A stretch of 64,000 nt of DNA from Oleiphilus messinensis. GTDB taxonomy: Bacteria > Pseudomonadota > Gammaproteobacteria > Pseudomonadales > Oleiphilaceae. The notes beneath the pieces were generated by a model. The model searched no databases and was not told the origin of the DNA. It worked only from the letters and a program-made list of their open reading frames with translations. Location: NCBI RefSeq assembly GCF_002162375.1, contig NZ_CP021425.1, forward strand, positions 2,601,501-2,665,500, given 5' to 3'. The number at the start of each line of letters is the position of its first letter. The stretch's first letter is position 1. A program made the translations under genes and the position numbers. Positions 8,354-16,525 of this stretch are shown here, piece by piece.

Positions 8354-8647
8354 TTACTTTGCTTCCGTGGCAAAAAAGGTGGCCGCTTTTTTTAATATAT
8401 CGCGCTCCATCTTTAGTCGTTTGTTTTCTTCTCGCAAACGACGAAGCTCTTCCTGCTCAGGCGTCAGTTTTCCATTTCCACGAAACGCATGACCGTCATC
8501 ATTTTCATGCTCTTTAATCCAACGTCCAAGCACATTTGGATTAATGCCAAGATTTCTTGCCGCTTCTGCCTTCGAATAGCCTTGATCTATTACCAAGCTA
8601 ATCGCATCTAATTTAAATTCTTTTGAGTACTTCTTTCTTACAGCCAT
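8354..8647 (-). CDS. IS3-family transposase OrfA
   Basis: This 97-residue protein has the helix-turn-helix of the HTH_Tnp_1 family ([13 protein letters not shown]...[24 protein letters not shown]) and a leucine-zipper-like coiled coil ([21 protein letters not shown]) that multimerises the transposase. It binds the terminal repeats. The A7G slippery tract lies near its 3' end. Confidence 0.93.
   Translation of the reverse strand: MAVRKKYSKEFKLDAISLVIDQGYSKAEAARNLGINPNVLGRWIKEHENDDGHAFRGNGKLTPEQEELRRLREENKRLKMERDILKKAATFFATEAK
8386..8393 (-). promoter_or_regulatory. Programmed -1 frameshift site of the IS3 element
   Basis: On the minus strand the codons TTA AAA AAA GCG give an A7G slippery heptamer inside the ILKKA codons of orfA. 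After a -1 shift the frame runs without stops into orfB. This is the standard control of OrfAB synthesis in IS3 elements. Confidence 0.75.
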
Positions 8648-8700
8648 TTTTCACTCCAGTTTTGAGGATTATCTCTTAACTGGTGTGTACAAATCTATTA

Positions 8701-8711
8701 GACCACGTCAG
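8701..8711 (+). repeat. Right arm of inverted repeat surrounding the IS3 element
   Basis: GACCACGTCAG, the exact complement of 7447-7457. Weaker similarity extends about eight bases farther out on each side. Confidence 0.85.
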
Positions 8712-8728
8712 TCATTAATAGCCAGTTC

Positions 8729-9172
8729 ATGCGCCCACCAGCAGTATGCCCATATGGAGAACAGATTACCGAGGACAGTTCGATAGTTAAGGAAATCGAG
8801 CTGGGTTTCTATATGCGCTTGATTATGAATTCTGACAAGCTTAAAAAGCGCACGAGTAAAGCGACTTCTATCGATGTCAGCCCTTCTGACCCGAAGTATC
8901 CGAAGACCATTGGTATGGGGCGGGGGCTGCTACAGGCTGTTTCATTTGATCGGCTGGAGCAGCCTGTTGTAGACCGAATTAATGAGTTACATAAAGACGT
9001 CACCCAGAAAAAAGAACTGTTTATCGATTCTAAGTGGCTGGGTGAGCGAATGGACAAAGCGACACTGATCCGGGCTGAGAATGTGCTTATTGATCTCGGC
9101 AAGAAAAGTGATAAATATCGCACTCAAGGCACGCCACTCATAGTTGATCCAAAAGTCCAGAGTCTTCAATAG
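8729..9172 (+). CDS. Hypothetical protein upstream of hcp, possibly the 3' part of a broken gene
   Basis: This frame encodes 147 residues and is open from about 8702. No Shine-Dalgarno precedes ATG 8729; ATG 8813 or 8825 are alternatives. There is no membrane segment. The stretch KEIELGFYMRLIMNSDKL and the C-terminal helical part (SKWLGERMDKATLIRAENVLIDLGKKS) look like a folded domain rather than noise. I could not name the family. The absent start signal and the position just after a disrupted gene suggest the C-terminal portion of a once longer protein, perhaps an effector or adaptor for the neighbouring Hcp. That is inference. Confidence 0.5.
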   Translation: MRPPAVCPYGEQITEDSSIVKEIELGFYMRLIMNSDKLKKRTSKATSIDVSPSDPKYPKTIGMGRGLLQAVSFDRLEQPVVDRINELHKDVTQKKELFIDSKWLGERMDKATLIRAENVLIDLGKKSDKYRTQGTPLIVDPKVQSLQ

Positions 9173-9227
9173 CGAACTTGTTATCGGTCGTCAGGTGTCA
9201 TGAATTTGAAGATGGATAGAAGAGTGT

Positions 9228-9252
9228 CAGAGTGAAATACGAAATCACTCTG
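9228..9252. other. Hairpin downstream of 8729 gene
   Basis: CAGAGTGA (9228-9235) pairs exactly with TCACTCTG (9245-9252) around a 9-base loop. It has no T tract, so it may be a weak terminator or a regulator binding site. Confidence 0.4.
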
Positions 9253-9429
9253 TTAACCGTAGCTTCGCTGGTTTAATGCGCTCAAATGACAATGGATATG
9301 TTTTTTTTATTGGTGTCAGAGTCATATTAAGTTGTTGTATTAAAATATTTTTAGTGTTGTATTCGTGCGTCAATAGCGCAATACTACCCCTCGAAACAAT
9401 GGAATTTACTGCCAATAAGGAGATATTGA

Positions 9430-9918
9430 ATGGCAATTTTCTTGAATTACAATGATGATGAAATAACCGGAAACGTTACGGCTAAAGGTTACGAAAACTG
9501 GATTAAAGTGGATAATGTGGAATTTGGTCTCGGGCGTGGAATTACCATGGAAGCGGGTAACATGTCTAACCGGGAAGCAACTCGCCCAACTATTTCTGAA
9601 GTAACGGTAAATAAAGTTATGGATGGAGCTTCTTCTGGTATTTTCAAAGAAGCGCTGGTTGGATCAGATGGCAAAAAAATCGTTATCTCTGTGGTTAAAA
9701 CCGGTGCAGATCAAGTTGACGAATATGTTAAATACGAACTGGAAGATGCGTTGGTTAGTTCTTACAGCATGTCTGCCGGTGATGTTGGACCTCCAACCGA
9801 AGTGTTGAGCTTCAGTTTTGCTAAGATCACGATGACCTATGTCGCCGCAGATAAAGCGAACACTGCTGGTAACCAAGGTATTGTAGGTTATGACTTGGAA
9901 GCGGGTCGTAAACTATAA
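9430..9918 (+). CDS. hcp: Hcp family type VI secretion tube protein (orphan)
   Basis: This 162-residue protein is a full-length match to the Hcp1/DUF796 family as known: an ITGNVTAKGYENWI opening, GRGITMEAGNMSNREA, ISEVTVNKVMD and the ending YDLEAGRKL. Hcp rings stack into the inner tube of the type VI secretion system and can carry small effectors in the lumen. A good RBS (AAGGAG, 7 bases from ATG) is present. No other type VI genes (tssB, tssC, tssM, vgrG) occur in the window, so this is a distant hcp islet that would rely on a system elsewhere. The genes before it (7116, 8729) are the candidate cargo. Confidence 0.93.
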   Translation: MAIFLNYNDDEITGNVTAKGYENWIKVDNVEFGLGRGITMEAGNMSNREATRPTISEVTVNKVMDGASSGIFKEALVGSDGKKIVISVVKTGADQVDEYVKYELEDALVSSYSMSAGDVGPPTEVLSFSFAKITMTYVAADKANTAGNQGIVGYDLEAGRKL

Positions 9919-9930
9919 AGCTCAGTTATT

Positions 9931-9955
9931 TATAGGAGGGCCTTGCTCTCCTATA
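9931..9955 (+). terminator. Possible terminator hairpin after hcp
   Basis: TATAGGAG (9931-9938) pairs with CTCCTATA (9948-9955), a 13-base distance after the hcp stop. The T tract is missing, so intrinsic termination is uncertain. Confidence 0.4.
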
Positions 9956-10062
9956 GTTATCCACCGAATCAAACCTCAGATACTCTATCTCAGCACGCTT
10001 TAAATTTGCTTTCGATGTTCCCGACGCGTTCAAGTAACCTGTGATGCCTCCCACGGTAATTT

Positions 10063-10083
10063 CTGAGACGTTTCCTTACCATG
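10063..10083 (+). repeat. Right copy of 21-bp direct repeat bracketing the accessory islet
   Basis: Partner of 4138-4158 with two transition differences; the shared core GTTTCCTTACCATG is at 10070-10083, followed by AATCTGG. Confidence 0.4.
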
Positions 10084-10158
10084 CATAATCTGGTGTAATC
10101 TGTTGGTTCTCATCAGACTGGTGTTCCGCGGGTAATTAAAGGCAATAAAAGTATTATT

Positions 10159-10953
10159 TTGAATCAATCTCTCCAATTTCTTCGTATCGAGTTTGAGCGA
10201 CAAAAGTATCTTGGATACAGTGATCTTGCACTATCGTTCACGCTTAGTTTGTTCCTGCATATTGCTGTGGTGCTGTTTTTTATTCTCGGATCTGACCGCC
10301 TCAAGCCCAAAATAGAAATTAGTTTAACCCAGACTCAGATCGTAACAATTATCAAGCAAGATTCGTCTAAGGCAAAACTCCCTCCTGTTTCAGACCTGCC
10401 TGTGGTACGAACACCCGTACCTGTTCCCGCACACATTGCCCCAGCACTAGAATCACTCCGTAAGGCGGATCAAGGGTCTACGCCTATTGATGAGGAGCGA
10501 ATCAAATCAAGCATGGTTAAACCTGCTGGAGTAGAATCAGATCGGGAAAAGCCTGAGCAAACTCATTCGCACCAAGATCACGACAAGAAAAAACCTGAAG
10601 ACCAGGTGGTTGTAACATCCCCCTATCCTGGGCGTGCACTGAGGGATGCCAGAAACGAAAAAGTCCAAGAGGACATACTAAAGTTTACCGAGGAAAACTT
10701 TGCCCGTGTTGTTGCCAATTGGAAAAGGCCAAAACAATATGCGCATAAAATATCCGTGGTCATTCAAGTTATCTTGAATAATCAGGGCCGGATAATTCGT
10801 AGCACAATCAAAAAAAGTAGTGGCGATGCAGCACTGGACTTGTCTGCATTGGAAGCCGTAAACCGAACGGGTTTCATGATTTTACCGGATAATCCAGATA
10901 TTCCGGTGGCTTTGTTTCGTCGACTCAATCTGGAATTCGACTCGAATATGTAA
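10159..10953 (+). CDS. TonB-like energy transducer (TonB/TolA C-terminal domain)
   Basis: This 264-residue protein has a short cytoplasmic start and one membrane segment (about 24-44) with S30-x3-H34, the SxxxH motif that in TonB couples to ExbB/ExbD. A proline- and charge-rich periplasmic spacer (about 60-165) leads to a C-terminal TonB_2-type domain (about 175-260) ending FRRLNLEF. The start codon appears to be TTG with no clear RBS; no ATG precedes the membrane segment. No exbB/exbD or TonB-dependent receptor is adjacent, so it probably works with complexes encoded elsewhere. TolA-like function is an alternative, but the spacer is short for TolA. Confidence 0.75.
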   Translation: MNQSLQFLRIEFERQKYLGYSDLALSFTLSLFLHIAVVLFFILGSDRLKPKIEISLTQTQIVTIIKQDSSKAKLPPVSDLPVVRTPVPVPAHIAPALESLRKADQGSTPIDEERIKSSMVKPAGVESDREKPEQTHSHQDHDKKKPEDQVVVTSPYPGRALRDARNEKVQEDILKFTEENFARVVANWKRPKQYAHKISVVIQVILNNQGRIIRSTIKKSSGDAALDLSALEAVNRTGFMILPDNPDIPVALFRRLNLEFDSNM

Positions 10954-11401
10954 TGTTATTTTGCTGTGTATCTCTATTCTGGCCTGTCTTTTTATACTGA
11001 TATGTATTTCTAGACTGCTATGTATTTCTAGACTGCTATGTATTTCTAGGCTAATAGCAAATTCGTAAGCAGAATTGTTGACAGCTCCCACATCATCTTG
11101 AGCCTCCCTGACCCAGAGCAAAATTTAACTTCCAATACGGCTAAATAATCGTTAGTATTTTGATCTTGCGTGACCGGTAGTCACAAAGTGAATAAAGGTC
11201 AATTTGTGGTTATGATTCGCAGTATGGCTAAAAGTCTAATTGTGAATTCAGGTCAAGTCGTGAATATACGTCTTCTTGGGAGTCCACTTAAGTATCGGGG
11301 ACAAACGGTCACAAACCGGTCCAAAAAGACAACGTAACCCTAACGGAAGGAGTGCTAACTTCGGTGTGTGCTCCACCGCTTGAAAGTAAAGAACGGTAAA
11401 G
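10954..11401. other. Intergenic region between tonB-like gene and tetR-type regulator
   Basis: No gene seen. It contains a three-unit 18-bp tandem repeat (10999-11052). Nearer the regulator are related motifs GACCGGTAGTCACAAA (about 11172) and ACGGTCACAAACCGGTCC (about 11307), which may form operators for the TetR protein and so control the efflux operon; this is a guess from symmetry only. Confidence 0.45.
10999..11052 (+). repeat. Three tandem copies of an 18-bp unit
   Basis: Units at 10999-11016, 11017-11034 and 11035-11052 follow the consensus GCTATGTATTTCTAGACT with one or two changes each. They are contiguous with no spacers, so not a CRISPR. Confidence 0.9.
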
Positions 11402-12082
11402 ATGGTTGACCAAAATTTCGAAGTAGAGGTAAAAATGAGTCGCAAGGAGCGTGAGTTTATGCGACGAGAAACAGAAATTATTGAAGCAGCACTGGAATTG
11501 TTTGGTGGACAGGACTGGGAGCAAGTTACTGTCGAACAAATTGCACGAAAGGCCGATATCGGAAAAGGCACAGTCTATAAACATTTCACTTGTAAAGAAG
11601 ACTTGTATGCTGCGATTGCGATTATCTTTCATCAAAGGTTGATGGATTTGTTCGAAAAAATCGATATAGAACAACCGATTGACGAAGTGATGCGAAGTAT
11701 TATCAAGGTTTCATTTGATTTGTTCTTAGCGAATCCTGCCCAGGCTCGAGTGTGTCACTATTGCAAACGAGGAGATTTTTTTGAACGTATTGATACGGCA
11801 CTTCAGGACAAGTTCAATACCCTGGAGCATCAGTTTGAACGCTTTATCATCATGGTTTTGGATAAGGGAATGGAGCAGGGGGTTATCCCGAAAAGACCCC
11901 ATGAGCAATTAATCGTTGGGCTGGAAGCAACCTTTGATGGTGCACTGTTCATGATCTGGAATGGGCAACTCAATAATCAATGTGAAATGGCTCAAAATGA
12001 ATTTGTAGAATTGATTGGCGAGTATATGTTAGCAGGCTTGCTCGGTCTGCCCCAAAAAGAACCAAAGAAAACATCCGAGTGA
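11402..12082 (+). CDS. TetR-family transcriptional repressor of the efflux operon
   Basis: This 226-residue protein (215 if the start is ATG 11435, which has the better RBS, AGAGG) has an N-terminal TetR helix-turn-helix with EQIARKADIGKGTVYKHFTCKEDLY, followed by an all-helical ligand/dimer domain. It lies immediately upstream of and co-directional with a membrane-fusion/RND pair, 67 bp before it, the usual place for an autoregulating efflux repressor. The inducer is unknown. Confidence 0.88.
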   Translation: MVDQNFEVEVKMSRKEREFMRRETEIIEAALELFGGQDWEQVTVEQIARKADIGKGTVYKHFTCKEDLYAAIAIIFHQRLMDLFEKIDIEQPIDEVMRSIIKVSFDLFLANPAQARVCHYCKRGDFFERIDTALQDKFNTLEHQFERFIIMVLDKGMEQGVIPKRPHEQLIVGLEATFDGALFMIWNGQLNNQCEMAQNEFVELIGEYMLAGLLGLPQKEPKKTSE

Positions 12083-12149
12083 TACTGAGGTCAACAGACC
12101 CTGGCTATTACGTGAAAATAAAGACACGAACAACGTTGGTTAAACGACT

Positions 12150-13343
12150 ATGAATAAATCAGTTATTTTCGCATTTGTATTGTCGCTCATTGCAATTGCG
12201 TGGTTGGCAACGGGAAATATAACCGGGCCTAACAGTGTTCACGCTCAGGAACAATCAGCCGAGCAACCGGTTCAGAACGAGCACTCCAGGACAGGAGAGA
12301 GCCAAGCTGATGAAAATAAACGCTTCACTGTGAGAGTTACGCAGTCAGAAGCGCGAGAAATAGATGATGTCGTTTTTCTCAACGGTGATATCGAAGCCTA
12401 TCGAGATGTTGAAATCCGCGCGGAACTGGATGGCCGAATCACTCAGGTTTTTTTTGAAAAAGGTCAGCGTGTACGAAAAGGCGAAGCAATTCTGACGATT
12501 GATCTCGGTGATTTGGAGGCCCGGCTGGCACGTGCAAAAGCCGATCTTAAGGCCCGCGAAAGCGATGTTAAAGCTACGCAGTCGTTAAAATCCAAAAACT
12601 TGAGTTCAGAGAATCAATACCAGCAGGATCTTGCTAATCTTGCAGCCGCCCAGGCTGAAGTGAAGGAGATTCAAGTTCAAATTGCAAATGCCACGGTGCG
12701 GGCACCTTTCCCTGGCATCATCAATGATCTTCCGGCGGAGCTTGGTGACTATGCCAGCAAAGGCAGCCACGTTGCGACATTGGTGGATGATAGTCGTATC
12801 AAAATAGTCGTTGAAGTCCCCCAACAGCATATCGCTAAATTAAAAATTGGTATGCCAATGGAAGCCGAATTGCTGAATGGCGGTCACTATCGCGGTGAGA
12901 TTGTCTATTTGTCTTCCCGAGCCAATAACACTACGCGCACATTTACTGTTGAAGCGCTGGCAAACCGCCCGCAAGGTGCAGTTTATTTTGGTCAAAGTGC
13001 TGATATCGAGATTGTGCTGGGGCAGGAATGGGCACATAAATTATCACCGTCAACTCTGGATTTGGATACCGAAGGCAATCTCCAGGTCAAAGTACTCAAC
13101 AACGATCAGGTTGAAGCTCACACCGTTACAATTGTAAGGAGTGAGCGCGACGGGGTCTGGTTGAAGGGCTTACCCCGTGTGGCGAAGGTGATTACAACCG
13201 GACAGGGATTTGTGATCTCGGGACAGAAAGTCAAGGGTGTGCCCGAGCAGAAGTTCACGCTCGGCGAAACGGAAAAACCTGGATCAGATGGTGTTGCCAT
13301 GGGTGAAAGTGAGGATAATCCAGAACAGGAGCCAAACTCATGA
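12150..13343 (+). CDS. RND efflux periplasmic adaptor (membrane fusion protein)
   Basis: This 397-residue adaptor has an N-terminal membrane anchor or signal (about 5-21) and the typical order of domains: a barrel-sandwich/lipoyl half (VFLNGDIEAYRDVEIRAELDG), an alpha hairpin (about 125-175), the second lipoyl half (ATVRAPFPGIINDL), a beta barrel and a membrane-proximal domain. It joins the inner-membrane pump to an outer-membrane channel. Its last codons overlap the RND gene by 4 bp (ATGA), so translation is coupled. No outer-membrane factor gene follows. Confidence 0.9.
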   Translation: MNKSVIFAFVLSLIAIAWLATGNITGPNSVHAQEQSAEQPVQNEHSRTGESQADENKRFTVRVTQSEAREIDDVVFLNGDIEAYRDVEIRAELDGRITQVFFEKGQRVRKGEAILTIDLGDLEARLARAKADLKARESDVKATQSLKSKNLSSENQYQQDLANLAAAQAEVKEIQVQIANATVRAPFPGIINDLPAELGDYASKGSHVATLVDDSRIKIVVEVPQQHIAKLKIGMPMEAELLNGGHYRGEIVYLSSRANNTTRTFTVEALANRPQGAVYFGQSADIEIVLGQEWAHKLSPSTLDLDTEGNLQVKVLNNDQVEAHTVTIVRSERDGVWLKGLPRVAKVITTGQGFVISGQKVKGVPEQKFTLGETEKPGSDGVAMGESEDNPEQEPNS

Positions 13344-16300
13344 ACGCGCTTATCGATTGGGCGATAGAGCACAAACGCGCAACGCTACTTGTCCTGATGT
13401 TTCTGGTGTTGAGTGGACTGGTTTCATACAGCATGATTCCGAAGGAGTCAGAGCCCGATATCGCTATTCCGATTATTTATGTCTCGATGAGCCATGAGGG
13501 AATTTCCCCTGGGGATGCCGAGCGGCTGCTGGTTCGCCCGATGGAAAAGGAGCTCAAATCCATTGAGGGCGTCAAAGAGATGACTGCCGTCGCAGGTGAG
13601 GGGCATGCTTCCGTTACACTTGAATTTGACGCGGGTTTTGACAGTGAATCCGCAATGCAGGATGTTCGGGAAAAAGTCGATATCGCCAAAGCCAAATTGC
13701 CCTCTGGTGGGGATGAGCCCACCATTAATGAAGTTAATGTCGCGTTATTTCCTGTTTTATCGATGAGCCTTTCCGGCCCCGTGCCGGAGCGGCAACTGCT
13801 CCGCATCGCCCGTAATCTTAAAGATCAGGTCGAAGCCTTGCCGGGCGTGCTGGAAGTGGTGCTGGGGGGTAACCGTGAGGAAGTGCTTGAAATTGTAGTG
13901 GATCCCTTGGTGCTGGAAACCTACAACATCGATTTCGAGAGCGTCCTGGCCATTGTTCAGCGTAATAATCAGCTGATCGCGGCCGGTGCCATGGACAGTG
14001 GCCAGGGCAGACAAGTCATGAAAGTTCCAGGGGTGATTGAGAACCTGGATGACATTCTGTCCTTACCGATCAAAGTCGATGGCGATACAGTGGTGAGCTT
14101 TCGTGATGTGGCAACCGTTCGGCGTACCTTCAAAGATCCTGAGGGTTTTGCCCGGGTAAACGGCGATTTTGCGATTTCTCTGGAAATCAAAAAACGTGTC
14201 GGTGCCAACATTATCGAAACCATCGAGTCAGTAAAAGCGGTGGTCGATCAATCGAAACCCTACTGGCCGACATCCCTTGAACATACTTATATTCTGGATA
14301 AATCCACCGAGATTCGAACCATGTTGTCGGATCTGCAAAATAACGTGACCAGCGCGATAGTGATGGTGATGATTGTTATTATTGCAGCATTGGGGTTACG
14401 GTATTCCCTCTTGGTCGGGCTTGCCATACCTTCCTCGTTTCTGGCTGGGATATCGGTGATTTATTACATGGGTCTTACGCTGAACATCGTCGTATTATTC
14501 AGCCTGATATTGGTCGTGGGCATGCTGGTAGACGGTGCGATAGTGGTAACCGAACTGGCGGCCCGCAATATCGAGCGGGGTATGCAGCCCAGACGCGCCT
14601 ATGGACTGGCCAGCAAGCGCATGGCGTGGCCCATCATCGCATCCACGCTCACAACTCTGGTTGTTTTTGCGCCTTTGGTTGCGTGGCCTGGTGTGGTGGG
14701 GGAGTTTATGAAATTTCTCCCGATTACCGTACTGATTTGTTTGATGGCTTCGTTAGTGGTGGCGTTGGTGTTCCTGCCGGTTCTGGGCAGTCTGATTGGT
14801 GGTGCAAAGCAGCGGTCTCAAGCGGAGTTGCATCGTGAGGAACCTAATTCGGGCCGCTTTACTAAAAGTTATCTTAAGGTACTGAAATCATTGCTTCATC
14901 GGCCAGCGCTTACGCTCGTGGTTGCTTTGGTCATAATCGGTGGAACTTATGCCGTATATTTCAAGTTAGGTAAAGGGACTGAATTTTTTCCTGATATCGA
15001 ACCTGAATCCGCGCAGATATTAATTCACGCCCGTGGCGATCTTTCTATCTATGAAAAAGACCTGCTTGTGCGCCAGGTCGAACAGCGCATTCTTGGCATG
15101 CAAGAGTTGCAGTCCATCCATGCCCGGTCTTTCAATCAGGGCGAAGGCAGTGTCGCTGAAGATGTCATTGGTGCGATTCAATTCCAGTTTGAGGATTGGA
15201 AAACCCGCCGACCCGCTTCAGAAATACTTGCCGAAATGGAAAGCCGAACTGCGGATGTGTCAGGTATCTTACTGGAGTTTCGCAAGTCTGAAGGGGGCCC
15301 GTCCAGCGGTAAACCCGTGAATCTGCAAGTCAGTTCACCCTACTATGAGCACATTGAAGAAGCGATCGATAAAATACATGCCGGTATGGTTGAATTGGGT
15401 GGCTTCAAAGACATCGAAGACAATCGGCCGTTACCCGGTATCGAATGGAATTTACAGGTAGACCGAGAGGAAGCGGCACGATACGGTGCGGACGTGGCGT
15501 TGATTGGTAGTGCAATTCAAATGATCACCAATGGTTACCGGGTCTCGACTTTCCGGCCGGATGATACGGATGAGGAAGTGGATATCAGTATTCGATTTCC
15601 GGCGGTTGACCGTACCCTTGATATGTTTGATTCCTTCAGTATTCAAACCAGTACCGGGATGACGCCATTAAGCAACTTTATCGATTTAACCCCGGTAACC
15701 AAAACCGGCACATTAAATCGATCCGGTGGCCAACGCGTACTCACAATTCAGGCGGACGTCGATGAGGGTTTGCTGGTGGGGGAACAATTGTTGAAGTTAC
15801 AGGCGAAAATCAAAGCGTCTGAGCTGCCGATTGATGTCCGGATCACCGTCAAGGGGGAGCAGGAAGATCAACAGGAAACGGCTAGTTTTCTTGGCTTTGC
15901 ATTTTTGCTGGCGTTGTTTTTGATGTTATTGATACTGGTTACCCAATTCAATAGTTTTTATCAAGCCATGCTGGTTTTAAGCGCTATTGTATTCTCGACC
16001 GCCGGGGTATTGGTTGGCCTGCTTGTCACCCAGCAGGCCTTTGGGGTCGTAATGGTGGGGCTGGGCATAATCGCCCTTGCCGGGATTGTAGTGAACAACA
16101 ATATCGTTTTGATTGATACCTACAACAGCATGGTCAAAGAGGGAATGACCGCGTTTCAAGCCGCTCTGACAACCGGTGAATTAAGAATGCGACCGGTTCT
16201 ACTCACCGCGGGAACGACGGTACTGGGCCTGATCCCGATGGTAATGTCGATGAATATTGATTTCATTAATCGTGAAGTCAGTTTTGGTGCACCTTCCACC

Positions 16301-16525
16301 CAGTGGTGGACGCAATTGGCAACAGCGATTGCCGGTGGGTTAACTTTTGCAACGATATTAACGTTGTTTCTAACGCCCTGTTTATTGGTCTTGGGAGATA
16401 ACATTGCGCAGTATTTTCGCCGATTTGGACGTAAAAACGAAACCCAAGTGACTCCTGCGGGCGCGCCGGCGTTTGACGATACGGAGCTGGATGGTATGCC
16501 AGGCCGAGAGCATGTTCAAGCCTGA
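13340..16525 (+). CDS. RND efflux transporter permease with variant proton-relay residues
   Basis: This 1061-residue protein has the twelve-helix, two-fold RND plan: TM1 near the N-terminus, a large periplasmic loop, TM2-6, a second loop and TM8-12. In TM4 the usual Asp-Asp pair (AcrB D407-D408) reads D398-G399 (GMLVDGAIVV). The TM10 lysine (AcrB K940) is replaced by Asn near 919 (VVNNNIVLID). A single aspartate also occurs in metal-exporting CusA-type and some other RND clades, so this is a different branch from the second pump at 21823. It is operonic with TetR and adaptor genes; substrate unknown. The 3' end overlaps the convergent rhombosortase gene by 10 bp. Confidence 0.92.
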   Translation: MNALIDWAIEHKRATLLVLMFLVLSGLVSYSMIPKESEPDIAIPIIYVSMSHEGISPGDAERLLVRPMEKELKSIEGVKEMTAVAGEGHASVTLEFDAGFDSESAMQDVREKVDIAKAKLPSGGDEPTINEVNVALFPVLSMSLSGPVPERQLLRIARNLKDQVEALPGVLEVVLGGNREEVLEIVVDPLVLETYNIDFESVLAIVQRNNQLIAAGAMDSGQGRQVMKVPGVIENLDDILSLPIKVDGDTVVSFRDVATVRRTFKDPEGFARVNGDFAISLEIKKRVGANIIETIESVKAVVDQSKPYWPTSLEHTYILDKSTEIRTMLSDLQNNVTSAIVMVMIVIIAALGLRYSLLVGLAIPSSFLAGISVIYYMGLTLNIVVLFSLILVVGMLVDGAIVVTELAARNIERGMQPRRAYGLASKRMAWPIIASTLTTLVVFAPLVAWPGVVGEFMKFLPITVLICLMASLVVALVFLPVLGSLIGGAKQRSQAELHREEPNSGRFTKSYLKVLKSLLHRPALTLVVALVIIGGTYAVYFKLGKGTEFFPDIEPESAQILIHARGDLSIYEKDLLVRQVEQRILGMQELQSIHARSFNQGEGSVAEDVIGAIQFQFEDWKTRRPASEILAEMESRTADVSGILLEFRKSEGGPSSGKPVNLQVSSPYYEHIEEAIDKIHAGMVELGGFKDIEDNRPLPGIEWNLQVDREEAARYGADVALIGSAIQMITNGYRVSTFRPDDTDEEVDISIRFPAVDRTLDMFDSFSIQTSTGMTPLSNFIDLTPVTKTGTLNRSGGQRVLTIQADVDEGLLVGEQLLKLQAKIKASELPIDVRITVKGEQEDQQETASFLGFAFLLALFLMLLILVTQFNSFYQAMLVLSAIVFSTAGVLVGLLVTQQAFGVVMVGLGIIALAGIVVNNNIVLIDTYNSMVKEGMTAFQAALTTGELRMRPVLLTAGTTVLGLIPMVMSMNIDFINREVSFGAPSTQWWTQLATAIAGGLTFATILTLFLTPCLLVLGDNIAQYFRRFGRKNETQVTPAGAPAFDDTELDGMPGREHVQA

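Larger units (their letters stand above)
7467..8691 (-). mobile_element. Complete IS3-family insertion sequence, 1225 bp
   Basis: Terminal repeats TGTACAACCCAGTTAAG (7467-7483) and the complement of TGTACACACCAGTTAAG (8675-8691) match at 15 of 17 positions and begin TG...CA. The flanks show a 3-bp duplication AAT (7464-7466 and 8692-8694). Two overlapping minus-strand frames, orfA and orfB, with an A7G slippery site make a typical IS3 arrangement. It is inserted in the loop of a palindrome at the end of the gene starting at 7116. Confidence 0.94.

Noticed and set aside
10999-11052. Short repeats as a CRISPR array
   Set aside because: Units are contiguous 18-mers with no spacers and no cas genes.
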